The notes below the pieces were generated by a model. That model did no database searches and was not told the DNA's origin. It worked only from the letters and a program-made list of their open reading frames with translations. The position numbers and the translations under genes are program-made. Shown here one piece after another: positions 1 through 5,775 of a stretch of DNA of 7,187 nt. Positions within the stretch are counted from its first letter, which is position 1. Every line of letters begins with the position of its first letter. Source of the DNA: Oscillospiraceae bacterium. GTDB taxonomy: Bacteria; Bacillota; Clostridia; Oscillospirales; Oscillospiraceae. The DNA lies in contig JAFYCQ010000077.1 in assembly GCA_017539635.1 (NCBI GenBank), forward strand, positions 1 through 7,187, read 5' to 3'.

Positions 1-56
1 CGGTGACGTTTGCTGCCCTGCCTTATGCGGTATTTCGTATCATGCAAAAGCTATGA

Positions 57-85
57 TTGCGTATACTTAAACAATATGATACAAT
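57..85 (+). promoter_or_regulatory. Sigma-A promoter with extended -10, upstream of the UGA-interrupted gene
   Basis: The -35 is TTGCGT (57-62) and the -10 is TACAAT (80-85), separated by 17 nt. A TG dinucleotide at 77-78 makes it an extended -10. Transcription would start near 91-92, leaving an untranslated leader of about 30 nt before ATG 124. The 11-mer TGATACAATAA (77-87) recurs exactly at the -10 of the mrnC promoter (1627-1637). This placement supports translation from ATG 124 rather than ATG 283, which would leave about 190 nt untranslated. Confidence 0.6.
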
Positions 86-123
86 AATAAAAACCTCGAC
101 AGAAAATGGGGGTACGGGTTAGT

Positions 124-282
124 ATGGCAGGCGGTTTGTTATCAAGCTGATTTGGAGGCGGAGGGCCGAAAGAGCCTGAGCCTAAGCTTACAGGAGAAGA
201 AAAAAAGCGGCGGAAGGCCGTAAAGCAGGCGTGGATCGACTCCGTCACTAACGAGGAGACAGAAAAGGCGCTGAGACGGTAC
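124..282 (+). other. 5' coding extension of the next gene, interrupted by in-frame TGA (148-150)
   Basis: ATG 124 has a G-rich SD-like stretch (GGGGGT, 108-113) about 10 nt upstream and is in the same frame as the intact ORF starting at 283. It reads MAGGLLSS, then TGA, then FGGGGPKEPEPKLTGEEKK and on without a stop through 282. Codons 10-53 look coding: a Gly run, a Lys/Glu-rich stretch, then a helix-like segment. There is no ATG, GTG or TTG in frame between the TGA and 283. TGA is an ordinary stop elsewhere in the window (rplU, mrnC, rqcH, nth and the GH18-like gene), so the genome does not recode TGA globally. Options are a TGG-to-TGA nonsense mutation (SSWFGGGG would read naturally), a base-call error, or programmed readthrough or selenocysteine insertion. 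I cannot decide from one sequence. With readthrough the product would be 195 residues. Confidence 0.6.
156..183 (+). promoter_or_regulatory. Hairpin just 3' of the in-frame UGA, SECIS-like geometry
   Basis: The outer stem AGGC (156-159) pairs with GCCT (180-183). The inner stem GGGC (163-166) pairs with GCCT (174-177), including one G-U pair. The internal loop GGA/GA could form tandem G-A pairs. The apical loop CGAAAGA (167-173) has a G at its second position, 18 nt after the UGA. This fits the loose published description of bacterial SECIS elements: a short loop with a G in its first two positions, roughly 16-37 nt from the UGA. Stems of 4 bp arise easily by chance in Gly-rich, GC-rich coding DNA, so confidence is low. 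Confidence 0.2.
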
Positions 283-711
283 ATGAACGGCGAGGTGCCT
301 TATTCCCGGCTCATGTATGAGACGGAGGACGTTTTCAACGACATTTTTAAGGAGCATAAGCTCGAAGAGGTTTACCCTTCAAAGCTGTGGCCCAAGCGCA
401 GGGTGGACGATGCGTACTCCGATGAGCAATACGCGGAAATCGTCGTCCGGGGGGATTTCATAAACATACTGCGTATCCTGCTGGCAAGAAAAGGGTATAT
501 CCCGGCTATCGATCTTATGGTGGCAAGCGCCGTGCGCTTCCCCGACGAGCCCGTTCACAAGATCGGAATGGAAACCCGGTCGGCGCTGGACGTGCTTGTG
601 ATGCAGCATTGCGCGGAGGAGCTGAAAAAGCGGGGAGTGAAGGGCGAGTTCGTCGTGCCGGACTTAAATGCCTACGGCTCCATGCAGTGCCACTGGAGGA
701 TAGAGGAGTAA
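283..711 (+). CDS. Hypothetical protein, intact part of a UGA-interrupted gene
   Basis: I do not recognise this family. The intact frame gives 142 residues from ATG 283, with a TAA stop. No good SD precedes ATG 283 (the nearest GAGGAG is about 26 nt upstream), and coding-like sequence continues upstream in frame to ATG 124, so the true product probably starts there. The protein looks soluble and mostly helical, with no signal peptide or membrane segment. Visible parts are a charged N-terminal half (SRLMYETEDVFNDIFKEHK), a hydrophobic helical stretch around residues 58-75 (NILRILLARKGYIPAIDLM), and a C-terminal VVPDLNAYGSMQCHW. Two Cys are present, with no metal-site spacing. It is transcribed alone: its promoter lies at 57-85, hairpins lie downstream, and the next gene is convergent. 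Function is unknown. Confidence 0.6.
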   Translation: MNGEVPYSRLMYETEDVFNDIFKEHKLEEVYPSKLWPKRRVDDAYSDEQYAEIVVRGDFINILRILLARKGYIPAIDLMVASAVRFPDEPVHKIGMETRSALDVLVMQHCAEELKKRGVKGEFVVPDLNAYGSMQCHWRIEE

Positions 712-731
712 TTATCAAATAGTAAATACTA

Positions 732-765
732 AAGCCCGCCTGCGGAATATTCCGGAGGCGGGCTT
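732..765 (+). terminator. Hairpin terminator of the UGA-interrupted gene
   Basis: A 10-bp perfect stem, AAGCCCGCCT (732-741) with AGGCGGGCTT (756-765), continues after one G-G mismatch into CGGAA/TTCCG. It lies 20 nt after the TAA stop. The following T-run is imperfect (TTGTGCTTT), and the minus-strand side is also T-rich, so it may act in both directions as a backup for the rpmA transcript. Confidence 0.65.
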
Positions 766-788
766 GTGCTTTGAAACAGATAAAGACA

Positions 789-822
789 AAGAACCGGACA
801 TGGGAGTCCATGCCCGGTTCTT
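789..822 (-). terminator. Hairpin terminator of the rplU-rpmA operon
   Basis: AAGAACCGG (789-797) pairs with CCGGTTCTT (814-822). After one A-C mismatch the stem continues with CATGG/CCATG, around a GAGT tip. On the minus strand it begins 12 nt past the rpmA stop and is followed by a T-rich tail (TTGTCTTTATC). On the plus strand it is followed by a run of T at 830-836, so it probably also stops transcripts from the gene at 283-711. Confidence 0.7.
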
Positions 823-834
823 GTATCGCTTTTT

Positions 835-1101
835 TTACTGCGCAAGCTCCTGCTCGTAAACGGAGACGCGCTTTCTGTCCTTGCCGTAGTGCTCGAATCT
901 TACGGTGCCGGACTTGAGGGCGAAGAGAGTGTCGTCGCCGCCCTTGGCTACGTTGATGCCGGGGTGGATCTTCGTGCCGCGCTGACGGACGAGGATGTTG
1001 CCGGCCAGAACGAACTGACCGTCGGCCCTTTTGGCGCCGAGGCGCTTGGACTTGCTGTCGCGGCCATTCTTGGTGGAGCCCATACCTTTTTTATGTGCCA
1101 T
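835..1101 (-). CDS. rpmA: 50S ribosomal protein L27
   Basis: The protein has 88 residues and matches L27 throughout: [20 protein letters not shown], then [15 protein letters not shown], then [16 protein letters not shown]27 is a large-subunit protein whose flexible N-terminus reaches toward the peptidyl-transferase centre. The start is secure: a strong SD (AGGAGGTG) lies 7 nt upstream of the ATG. It is the second gene of the operon, 40 nt after rplU. Most Firmicutes L27 proteins carry a short N-terminal extension ending in a phenylalanine-rich motif, removed by the protease Prp, whose gene usually sits between rplU and rpmA. Both are absent here. The frame upstream of the ATG meets a TAA after ten codons and encodes no such motif. 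After removal of Met the N-terminus would be AHKKG, the form normally left by Prp. obgE, often next in this operon, is not here. Confidence 0.97.
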   Translation of the reverse strand: MAHKKGMGSTKNGRDSKSKRLGAKRADGQFVLAGNILVRQRGTKIHPGINVAKGGDDTLFALKSGTVRFEHYGKDRKRVSVYEQELAQ

Positions 1102-1141
1102 TTTCGTTACACCTCCTGATAAAGTGTCTTAAAGGAAAGCA

Positions 1142-1456
1142 TCAAAGGGCGATCTTTTCGATCTGCACCTTGGTGTAGGGCTGACGGTGGCCCTGCTTCC
1201 TGCGGTAGTTCTTCTTGGGATGCATCTTATAGACGATGATCTTCTTGCTCTTGCCGTTCTTCAGCACCTTGCCGGTAACGGCAGCGCCCTCAACCACGGG
1301 AGCGCCGATCTTGCTGTCCTCATCGGAGATGACAGCCAGGACGCGGTCGAACTTGACCTCCTCCTCGACCTCGGCCGGGAGCTTCTCGACGAAGATAACG
1401 TCGCCCTCAGCCACGCGGTACTGCTTTCCGCCGGTCTCGATAATAGCGTGTGTCAT
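1142..1456 (-). CDS. rplU: 50S ribosomal protein L21
   Basis: The protein has 104 residues, the usual L21 length. It opens [19 protein letters not shown] and ends with the family signature [18 protein letters not shown] and IEKI. L21 binds 23S rRNA and is needed for large-subunit assembly. The start is ATG 1456, with SD GAGGTG 6 nt upstream. The same frame stays open to an ATG at 1594, but that lies upstream of the predicted transcription start near 1537 and adds non-L21 residues, so I reject it. It is the first gene of the rplU-rpmA unit, and no prp-like ORF lies in the 40-nt gap before rpmA. Confidence 0.97.
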   Translation of the reverse strand: MTHAIIETGGKQYRVAEGDVIFVEKLPAEVEEEVKFDRVLAVISDEDSKIGAPVVEGAAVTGKVLKNGKSKKIIVYKMHPKKNYRRKQGHRQPYTKVQIEKIAL

Positions 1457-1538
1457 GTTTTTCACCTCTTCAAATTCAGAGACTCGCTGTCGGGGGCGGA
1501 GCCTTACAGACTCTCTTTTGGGCCCGGTCAAAGCGGCT
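1457..1538 (-). promoter_or_regulatory. Structured 5' leader of rplU, candidate L21 leader
   Basis: About 80 nt separate the predicted transcription start from ATG 1456. The RNA can form an interrupted hairpin: AGAGA (plus 1512-1516) with TCTCT (1478-1482), and CTGT (1506-1509) with ACAG (1487-1490), enclosing a C-rich loop. A ribosomal-protein leader upstream of rplU is known in Firmicutes, where L21 is thought to control its own operon. I cannot confirm that this leader matches that family. Confidence 0.4.
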
Positions 1539-1543
1539 TTAAT

Positions 1544-1572
1544 AGTATAACAGGGGGTGAGCGGGTTGTCAA
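1544..1572 (-). promoter_or_regulatory. Strong sigma-A promoter of rplU-rpmA
   Basis: Consensus -35 TTGACA (plus 1567-1572) and -10 TATACT (plus 1544-1549) are 17 nt apart, with an extended -10 TG just before the hexamer. This near-ideal promoter suits ribosomal-protein expression. It is divergent from the mrnC promoter; the two -35 elements are 34 bp apart, separated by an AT-rich stretch (1573-1606) that could serve both as UP elements. Confidence 0.9.
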
Positions 1573-1606
1573 GAAAAAATAAACGGGTTTTCAAATTTAA
1601 ATGTAA

Positions 1607-1635
1607 TGGAAAAATCCGGCGGTTTGTGATACAAT
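1607..1635 (+). promoter_or_regulatory. Promoter of mrnC-rqcH
   Basis: The -10 is TACAAT (1630-1635), preceded by TG (1627-1628), making an extended -10. The -35 is weak, TGGAAA (1607-1612), 17 nt upstream. Transcription would start near 1642, giving a leader of about 29 nt before ATG 1671. Confidence 0.6.
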
Positions 1636-1670
1636 AAACCGATAAATATTATTACTCTTCCGGAGGGAAT

Positions 1671-2084
1671 ATGGACCTGCTGAACGTAAAGCTGAATGAC
1701 GAGGAGATAGGGAAGATCACCACCCTGGGACTGGCCCATGTGGGGGACGCGGTTTATGAGCTGATGGTGCGCGCGTACCTCTGCCGCAAGGGGCTGGAAA
1801 CGGCCAAGGTGCTGCACCTTTCCACGGTGCAGTATGTCTCGGCACCGGCCCAGGCCGCACTGGCAAGAAGGGTCATACCCCTTTTTACGGAGGAGGAGCG
1901 GGAGATCTTCAAGAGAGGCAGGAATGCCCACGTGAACTCCGTGCCGAGCAAATCCACTGTGGGGGAGTACCACGCCGCCACGGGGCTGGAGGCGCTTTTC
2001 GGCTGCCTGTACTTAAAGGGAGAGACGGAAAGACTCTCTGAGCTTTTCGCCCTTATAGCGGAGGGCGGGAACGATGCCTCTTGA
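1671..2084 (+). CDS. mrnC: Mini-ribonuclease 3 (Mini-III), 23S rRNA maturation
   Basis: The protein has 137 residues, the normal size for this RNase III-like enzyme, which keeps the catalytic domain but lacks a double-stranded RNA-binding domain. In Bacillus subtilis, Mini-III trims the ends of 23S rRNA precursor. Motifs: HVGDAVYEL at 23-31, with Asp26 the likely metal ligand; KRGRNAHVNS at 81-90; and GEYHAATGLEALFGCLYL at 98-115, with Glu107 in the position of the RNase III catalytic Glu. The start is ATG 1671, with SD GGAGGG 4 nt upstream. It overlaps the next gene by 11 nt, so the two are probably translationally coupled. Elsewhere mrnC often follows cysS; here it stands first, divergent from rplU. 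Confidence 0.93.
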   Translation: MDLLNVKLNDEEIGKITTLGLAHVGDAVYELMVRAYLCRKGLETAKVLHLSTVQYVSAPAQAALARRVIPLFTEEEREIFKRGRNAHVNSVPSKSTVGEYHAATGLEALFGCLYLKGETERLSELFALIAEGGNDAS

Positions 2085-3822
2085 TTCTCTTTTCCTCTCC
2101 GGCCTTGCTCGGGAGATAGCGCCCAGGGCCGTGGGGGCGGCCGTTGACAAAATACACGAGCCCACGGCGGACACCGTAATTCTTTCCCTGCGGGGGAAAA
2201 ACGGTTCCGAAAAGCTGCTTTTGTGCGGCGGTACCGGCAGCGCCAGGATACATTTTACTGCCGGACGGTTTGAAAACCCGGACGCGCCGCCCATGTTCTG
2301 CATGCTGCTGCGGAAGCACCTGGTGGGCGCGAGGATAGTTTCCGTTACACAGCCCCAGCTTGAGCGGGCGGTGGATATAGCTCTGGACGCCGGGGACGCC
2401 ATGGGGGACCGGCATGAAAGACACCTTATTGTTGAGCTTATAAGCTCCAGCGCGAATATCATCCTCACGGATGAGGATATGCGGATAACCGACTGCCTGC
2501 GGCGGGTTTCCGGGGATCTTTCCGGCAAGCGGCAGCTTCTGCCGGGGCTGTTTTACAGGCCGCCGGAAAAGCAGGAGAAGGCGGACCCCTTCGCCGCGTC
2601 TCCGGAGGAGATGACGGCGCTGCTGAGAACCGGGGGAGACGGGGAGATCGCCGGCAGGCTGCTGGAGCTGTTTTCCGGGCTTTCGCCCCTTATATGCCGG
2701 GAGGCGGTGTCCCGGGCTTACGGCGGCGTTTCCGTGAGGCTTTCCGAGTCCGGAGACATGGGCCAGGCCGCCGTTTCTGAGCTTAGGAAGATGCTGGAAG
2801 AGGCGCAGAGGGGAGATTTCCGCCCCTGCATCCTGTTCGACGGGCAGAGGGCAAGAGATTTTTCCTTTACCGATATTACCCAGTACGGGGACGCTCTGAA
2901 AAAGGAATACCCGGCGGGGTTTTCCGAGACGCTGGACGCTTTTTACACCAGAAGAGCCCTGTCCGATACCGTAAAAGTCAAGGCGCAGGGGCTCATGAAG
3001 ACGGTCAAAAACGCCAGAAAACGTCTGGAAAAGAAGCTGTCAAGCCAGAAAACGGAGCTTTTGGCCACATACGACCGGGAAAATCTCCGGCAGTGCGGCG
3101 ACCTTATCATGGCCAACCTGGCATTTATCCCCAGGGGGGCTTCCTCCTTTTCCGCAGAGGATTTTTACGGCGAGGAGGGGGCCGTCAGGGAGATAAAGCT
3201 GGATCCGGCAAAGTCGCCTCAGCAAAACGCTGCAAAATACTACAAGGACTTCAACCGGGCGAAAAACGCGGAAAAAATGCTCGTTCCCCAGATAGAGAAC
3301 GGGGAAAAAGAACTGCAGTACCTTGAAAGCGTAATCGGGGAAATCGAGCGGGCCTCGGGAGAGAAGGATCTGTCCGAAATCCGCCGGGAGCTGGAGGACG
3401 CCGGATATATTAAGGCGCCCAAGACCGGGAAAAAGATAAAAAGAGCCCCGTCCAGGCCCATGGTCTTCATGTCCGACGGCGGGTTTTATATCCGGGTGGG
3501 CAGAACGGGCACCCAGAACGACGAGCTCACCAGGTCTGCCGGGCGGACGGATATCTGGCTCCACACACAGAAGATACACGGCTCCCACGTCGTGATATCA
3601 GGTGACGGGGAGCCGGATGAAAAGACGATATTGCAGGCGGCGAGGCTGGCGGCCTATTACTCCCAGGCCAGAGGCGGCACAAATGTGCCGGTGGATTACA
3701 CCCAGGTGAGATTTGTCAAAAAGCCCTCCGGCGCGAGGCCCGGTATGGTCATCTACACGGAGCAGAAAACGGTTTACGTAACTCCAGATGAGGCGGAGGC
3801 GGAAAGGCTCAGAAGAGACTGA
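2074..3822 (+). CDS. rqcH: RqcH, NFACT-family ribosome quality control factor
   Basis: The protein has 582 residues, typical for bacterial RqcH (often annotated as fibronectin-binding protein or FbpA). RqcH binds stalled 50S subunits carrying peptidyl-tRNA and recruits alanyl-tRNA to add C-terminal Ala tails that mark the chain for degradation. Domains: an NFACT-N region over about residues 1-180, including NPDAPPMFCMLLRKHL (68-83); a lysine-rich coiled-coil middle, about 300-435; and a C-terminal NFACT-R domain from about 463, with GGFYIRVGRT and DIWLHTQKIHGSHVVI near 491-506. The Asp97-Arg98 pair studied in B. subtilis RqcH corresponds to Glu97-Arg98 (QLERAV). The start ATG 2074 lies inside mrnC, after GGAGGGCGGG. 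Its TGA stop directly abuts the convergent nth stop. The protein is cytosolic, with no signal peptide despite the adhesin-like name. Confidence 0.93.
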   Translation: MPLDSLFLSGLAREIAPRAVGAAVDKIHEPTADTVILSLRGKNGSEKLLLCGGTGSARIHFTAGRFENPDAPPMFCMLLRKHLVGARIVSVTQPQLERAVDIALDAGDAMGDRHERHLIVELISSSANIILTDEDMRITDCLRRVSGDLSGKRQLLPGLFYRPPEKQEKADPFAASPEEMTALLRTGGDGEIAGRLLELFSGLSPLICREAVSRAYGGVSVRLSESGDMGQAAVSELRKMLEEAQRGDFRPCILFDGQRARDFSFTDITQYGDALKKEYPAGFSETLDAFYTRRALSDTVKVKAQGLMKTVKNARKRLEKKLSSQKTELLATYDRENLRQCGDLIMANLAFIPRGASSFSAEDFYGEEGAVREIKLDPAKSPQQNAAKYYKDFNRAKNAEKMLVPQIENGEKELQYLESVIGEIERASGEKDLSEIRRELEDAGYIKAPKTGKKIKRAPSRPMVFMSDGGFYIRVGRTGTQNDELTRSAGRTDIWLHTQKIHGSHVVISGDGEPDEKTILQAARLAAYYSQARGGTNVPVDYTQVRFVKKPSGARPGMVIYTEQKTVYVTPDEAEAERLRRD

Positions 3823-4449
3823 TCAAAGGTTCTTTTCGCAGACGGCGTTTACCGGGCAGTTTTCGCAGTCCGGCTTTCGGGCGGAGCAGACGGCACGGCC
3901 GTGGAGGACTATCCTGTGGCAGAAGTCGGAGGATTTATCAGGGGGGAGCTTGTCTTTGAGCTGAGCTTCGATCTTCGCCGGGTCCTTCGTGTCGGACAAG
4001 CCCATGCGGTTTGAAAGACGGATGCAGTGGGTGTCCACCACCACGGCGGGCTTTCCGAAAACGTCGCCCAGTATGAGATTTGCGGTCTTGCGTCCCACGC
4101 CGGGGAGCTTTAAAAGCTCCTCCATGGTGTCCGGCACGCGGCCGGAATACTCAGAGACCAGCATTTTTGCCGCGGCTACGATGTCCTTTGCCTTGGAGTG
4201 GTAAAAGCCGCAGGGGCGGATGTATTCCTCGACCCGGGAGACGTCGGCCTGAGCTATGGCCTCCAACGTGGGGAAGGCGGAGAAAAATGCGGGGGTTATC
4301 CTGTTGACCCGCTCATCCGTGCACTGGGCGGCCAGACGGGTGGCGAAAAGCAGCTCATAGTCCTTTTCGTAGCTTAGAGTGCACTGGGCGAGAGGGTAGG
4401 TATCCTCGAGGATCTTGATGATTTTTAAGGCCTGTTTCTTATTCAGCAT
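3823..4449 (-). CDS. nth: Endonuclease III, DNA glycosylase/AP lyase
   Basis: The protein has 208 residues, close to E. coli Nth (211). It removes oxidised pyrimidines from DNA and cuts the abasic site in base excision repair. The helix-hairpin-helix LPGVGRKTANLILG spans 115-128 with catalytic Lys121, followed by VVVDTHCIRL with Asp139. The C-terminus carries the [4Fe-4S] ligands Cys188, Cys195, Cys198 and Cys204 in the standard C-X6-C-X2-C-X5-C spacing. The start chosen is ATG 4449. An in-frame GTG at 4464 forms part of the SD (GTGAGGTG) and is unlikely to be used. The predicted transcription start at about 4463 leaves a leader of only about 14 nt. It is divergent from rarA. Confidence 0.96.
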   Translation of the reverse strand: MLNKKQALKIIKILEDTYPLAQCTLSYEKDYELLFATRLAAQCTDERVNRITPAFFSAFPTLEAIAQADVSRVEEYIRPCGFYHSKAKDIVAAAKMLVSEYSGRVPDTMEELLKLPGVGRKTANLILGDVFGKPAVVVDTHCIRLSNRMGLSDTKDPAKIEAQLKDKLPPDKSSDFCHRIVLHGRAVCSARKPDCENCPVNAVCEKNL

Positions 4450-4456
4450 ATTTCGA

Positions 4457-4469
4457 CACCTCACAGGTG
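4457..4469. repeat. Small palindrome CACCT-CAC-AGGTG over the nth SD and transcription start
   Basis: A 5-bp inverted repeat with a 3-nt spacer ends next to the nth -10 element. On the minus strand one arm contains the nth SD core AGGTG. If transcription starts near 4463, only that arm is transcribed, so a DNA operator would be likelier than an RNA hairpin. The repeat may also be chance. Confidence 0.35.
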
Positions 4470-4498
4470 ATTATACTATCTTTTTTGACTTTTGTAAA
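4470..4498 (-). promoter_or_regulatory. Sigma-A promoter of nth, overlapping a possible rarA -10
   Basis: The -35 is TTTACA (plus 4493-4498) and the -10 is perfect TATAAT (plus 4470-4475), 17 nt apart. On the plus strand TATACT (4472-4477) overlaps it by four bases and could be the -10 for rarA, though I see no good plus-strand -35. The AT-rich core may therefore fire in both directions. Confidence 0.75.
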
Positions 4499-4512
4499 CG
4501 GAGGTGAGAGCC

Positions 4513-5775
4513 TTGTACCGGCCTTTGGCAGATGAAATAAGACCCCGGAGTCTTGACGATATGGTGGGGCAGGAGCATATTCTGGGCCAAAACGGGCTCC
4601 TCCGGCGGATAATCGAGAGCGGGAACATCCCCAATATGATTTTTTACGGGCCCTCCGGGTCCGGAAAGACCACCGCGGCGAACATTATAGCGGCCCGCAC
4701 CAACCGGGTGCTGCACAAGCTCAACGCAACAACGGCGGGGATCTCCGACATAAAGGACATGATAAGCGACCTAAATCCGATCATGGCCCCCAACGGGATA
4801 CTGCTTTATCTGGACGAGATACAGTATTTCAACAAAAAGCAGCAGCAGTCCCTTCTGGAGTTCATTGAAAACGGCTCCGTGACGCTTATAGCGTCAACTA
4901 CGGAAAACCCGTATTTTTACGTTTACAACGCGATTTTAAGCCGCTGCACCGTTTTTGAGTTCAAGGAAGTTACGGCGAAAGAGACCGAAAAGGCGGTTTT
5001 AAGGGCCGTAGATTACATGACGGAAAAAACCGGAGGCGCGGAGATAGAAGAGGGAGTCGTGCCCTATATCTCCCAGGCCTGCGGCGGCGACGTGAGAAAG
5101 GCTCTCAACTCCGTGGAGCTGCTGTTTTCCGCCGGAGTGAAGCGGGACGGCAAAGTTTACATAACTTTGGAGGACGCCAAAACCGTCTCACAGAAGAGCG
5201 CCATGAGGTATGACCGGGCGGGGGACGCCCATTACGATATAATCTCCGCGCTGCAGAAGTCGCTCAGGGGCTCGGATCCGGACGCGGCGCTCCACTATCT
5301 GGCAAGACTTTTGGAGGCCGGGGACATGCTCATCGCCTGCAGGAGAATGCTGGTGGTGGCTTCCGAGGACGTGGGGCTGGCCTATCCCCAGGCCATTGCC
5401 ATTGTGAAGGCCTGCGTGGATTCGGCGGTGCAGCTGGGTATGCCTGAGGCGCGGATACCCCTGGCCGAGGCGGCGGTATTTCTGGCGACGGCGCCCAAGT
5501 CAAATTCGATCTACAAGGCCATAAACACTGCCATCAGGGATGTTCAGCAGGGCAGGACCGGGGATATTCCCCGGCATTTGCAGAACGTTCACGCCGACGG
5601 CACCGGATTTGAGCGGGAGCAGGGATATCTGTACCCCCACGATTTCCCAAAGCACTACGTCAAACAGCAGTATCTGCCCGACGCCATCAAGGATCTTAAA
5701 TACTACGAGTACGGAGAAAACAAGACTGAGCAGGCGGCTAAGGCCTATTGGGAGTTAATCAAGAATGGACGTTAG
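4513..5775 (+). CDS. rarA: RarA, replication-associated recombination AAA+ ATPase
   Basis: The protein has 420 residues from TTG 4513 and belongs to the RarA/MgsA/WRNIP1 family, clamp-loader-like ATPases acting at stalled replication forks. It has IRPRSLDDMVGQEHILG (9-25), Walker A GPSGSGKTT (46-54), Walker B LLYLDEIQYFNKKQQQSLLE (97-116, Asp101-Glu102), sensor ASTTENP (127-133), and SRC at 143-145 with a probable Arg finger. The C-terminus has the family YPHDF and YVKQQYLP motifs. Start choice: GGAGGTGA (4500-4507) is an ideal SD for TTG 4513, while GTG 4504 lies inside that SD. Starting at TTG gives MYRPLADEIRP, which fits the family. It overlaps the DUF951 gene by 11 nt. Confidence 0.94.
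   Translation: MYRPLADEIRPRSLDDMVGQEHILGQNGLLRRIIESGNIPNMIFYGPSGSGKTTAANIIAARTNRVLHKLNATTAGISDIKDMISDLNPIMAPNGILLYLDEIQYFNKKQQQSLLEFIENGSVTLIASTTENPYFYVYNAILSRCTVFEFKEVTAKETEKAVLRAVDYMTEKTGGAEIEEGVVPYISQACGGDVRKALNSVELLFSAGVKRDGKVYITLEDAKTVSQKSAMRYDRAGDAHYDIISALQKSLRGSDPDAALHYLARLLEAGDMLIACRRMLVVASEDVGLAYPQAIAIVKACVDSAVQLGMPEARIPLAEAAVFLATAPKSNSIYKAINTAIRDVQQGRTGDIPRHLQNVHADGTGFEREQGYLYPHDFPKHYVKQQYLPDAIKDLKYYEYGENKTEQAAKAYWELIKNGR

Noticed and set aside
3..56. Open frame reading VTFAALPYAVFRIMQKL then TGA, possible tail of an upstream gene
   Set aside because: Seventeen open codons are easily chance, there is no recognisable family, and no start is in view. It may be a real C-terminus but cannot be supported.
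151..172. GGAGG-type SD right after the TGA, suggesting re-initiation
   Set aside because: No ATG, GTG or TTG follows at usable spacing. The G-rich run simply encodes glycines.
1187..1582. 131-residue plus-strand ORF antisense to rplU
   Set aside because: It is a frame shadow of a highly conserved ribosomal gene, with low-complexity Leu/Ala-rich sequence and no SD.
1457..1594. 46-residue N-terminal extension of L21 from ATG 1594
   Set aside because: It lies upstream of the predicted transcription start, spans the -35/-10 promoter, and adds residues unlike L21. ATG 1456 has a good SD and gives the standard length.
2013..2528. 171-residue minus-strand ORF inside rqcH
   Set aside because: Ser/Arg-rich shadow of the rqcH coding strand.
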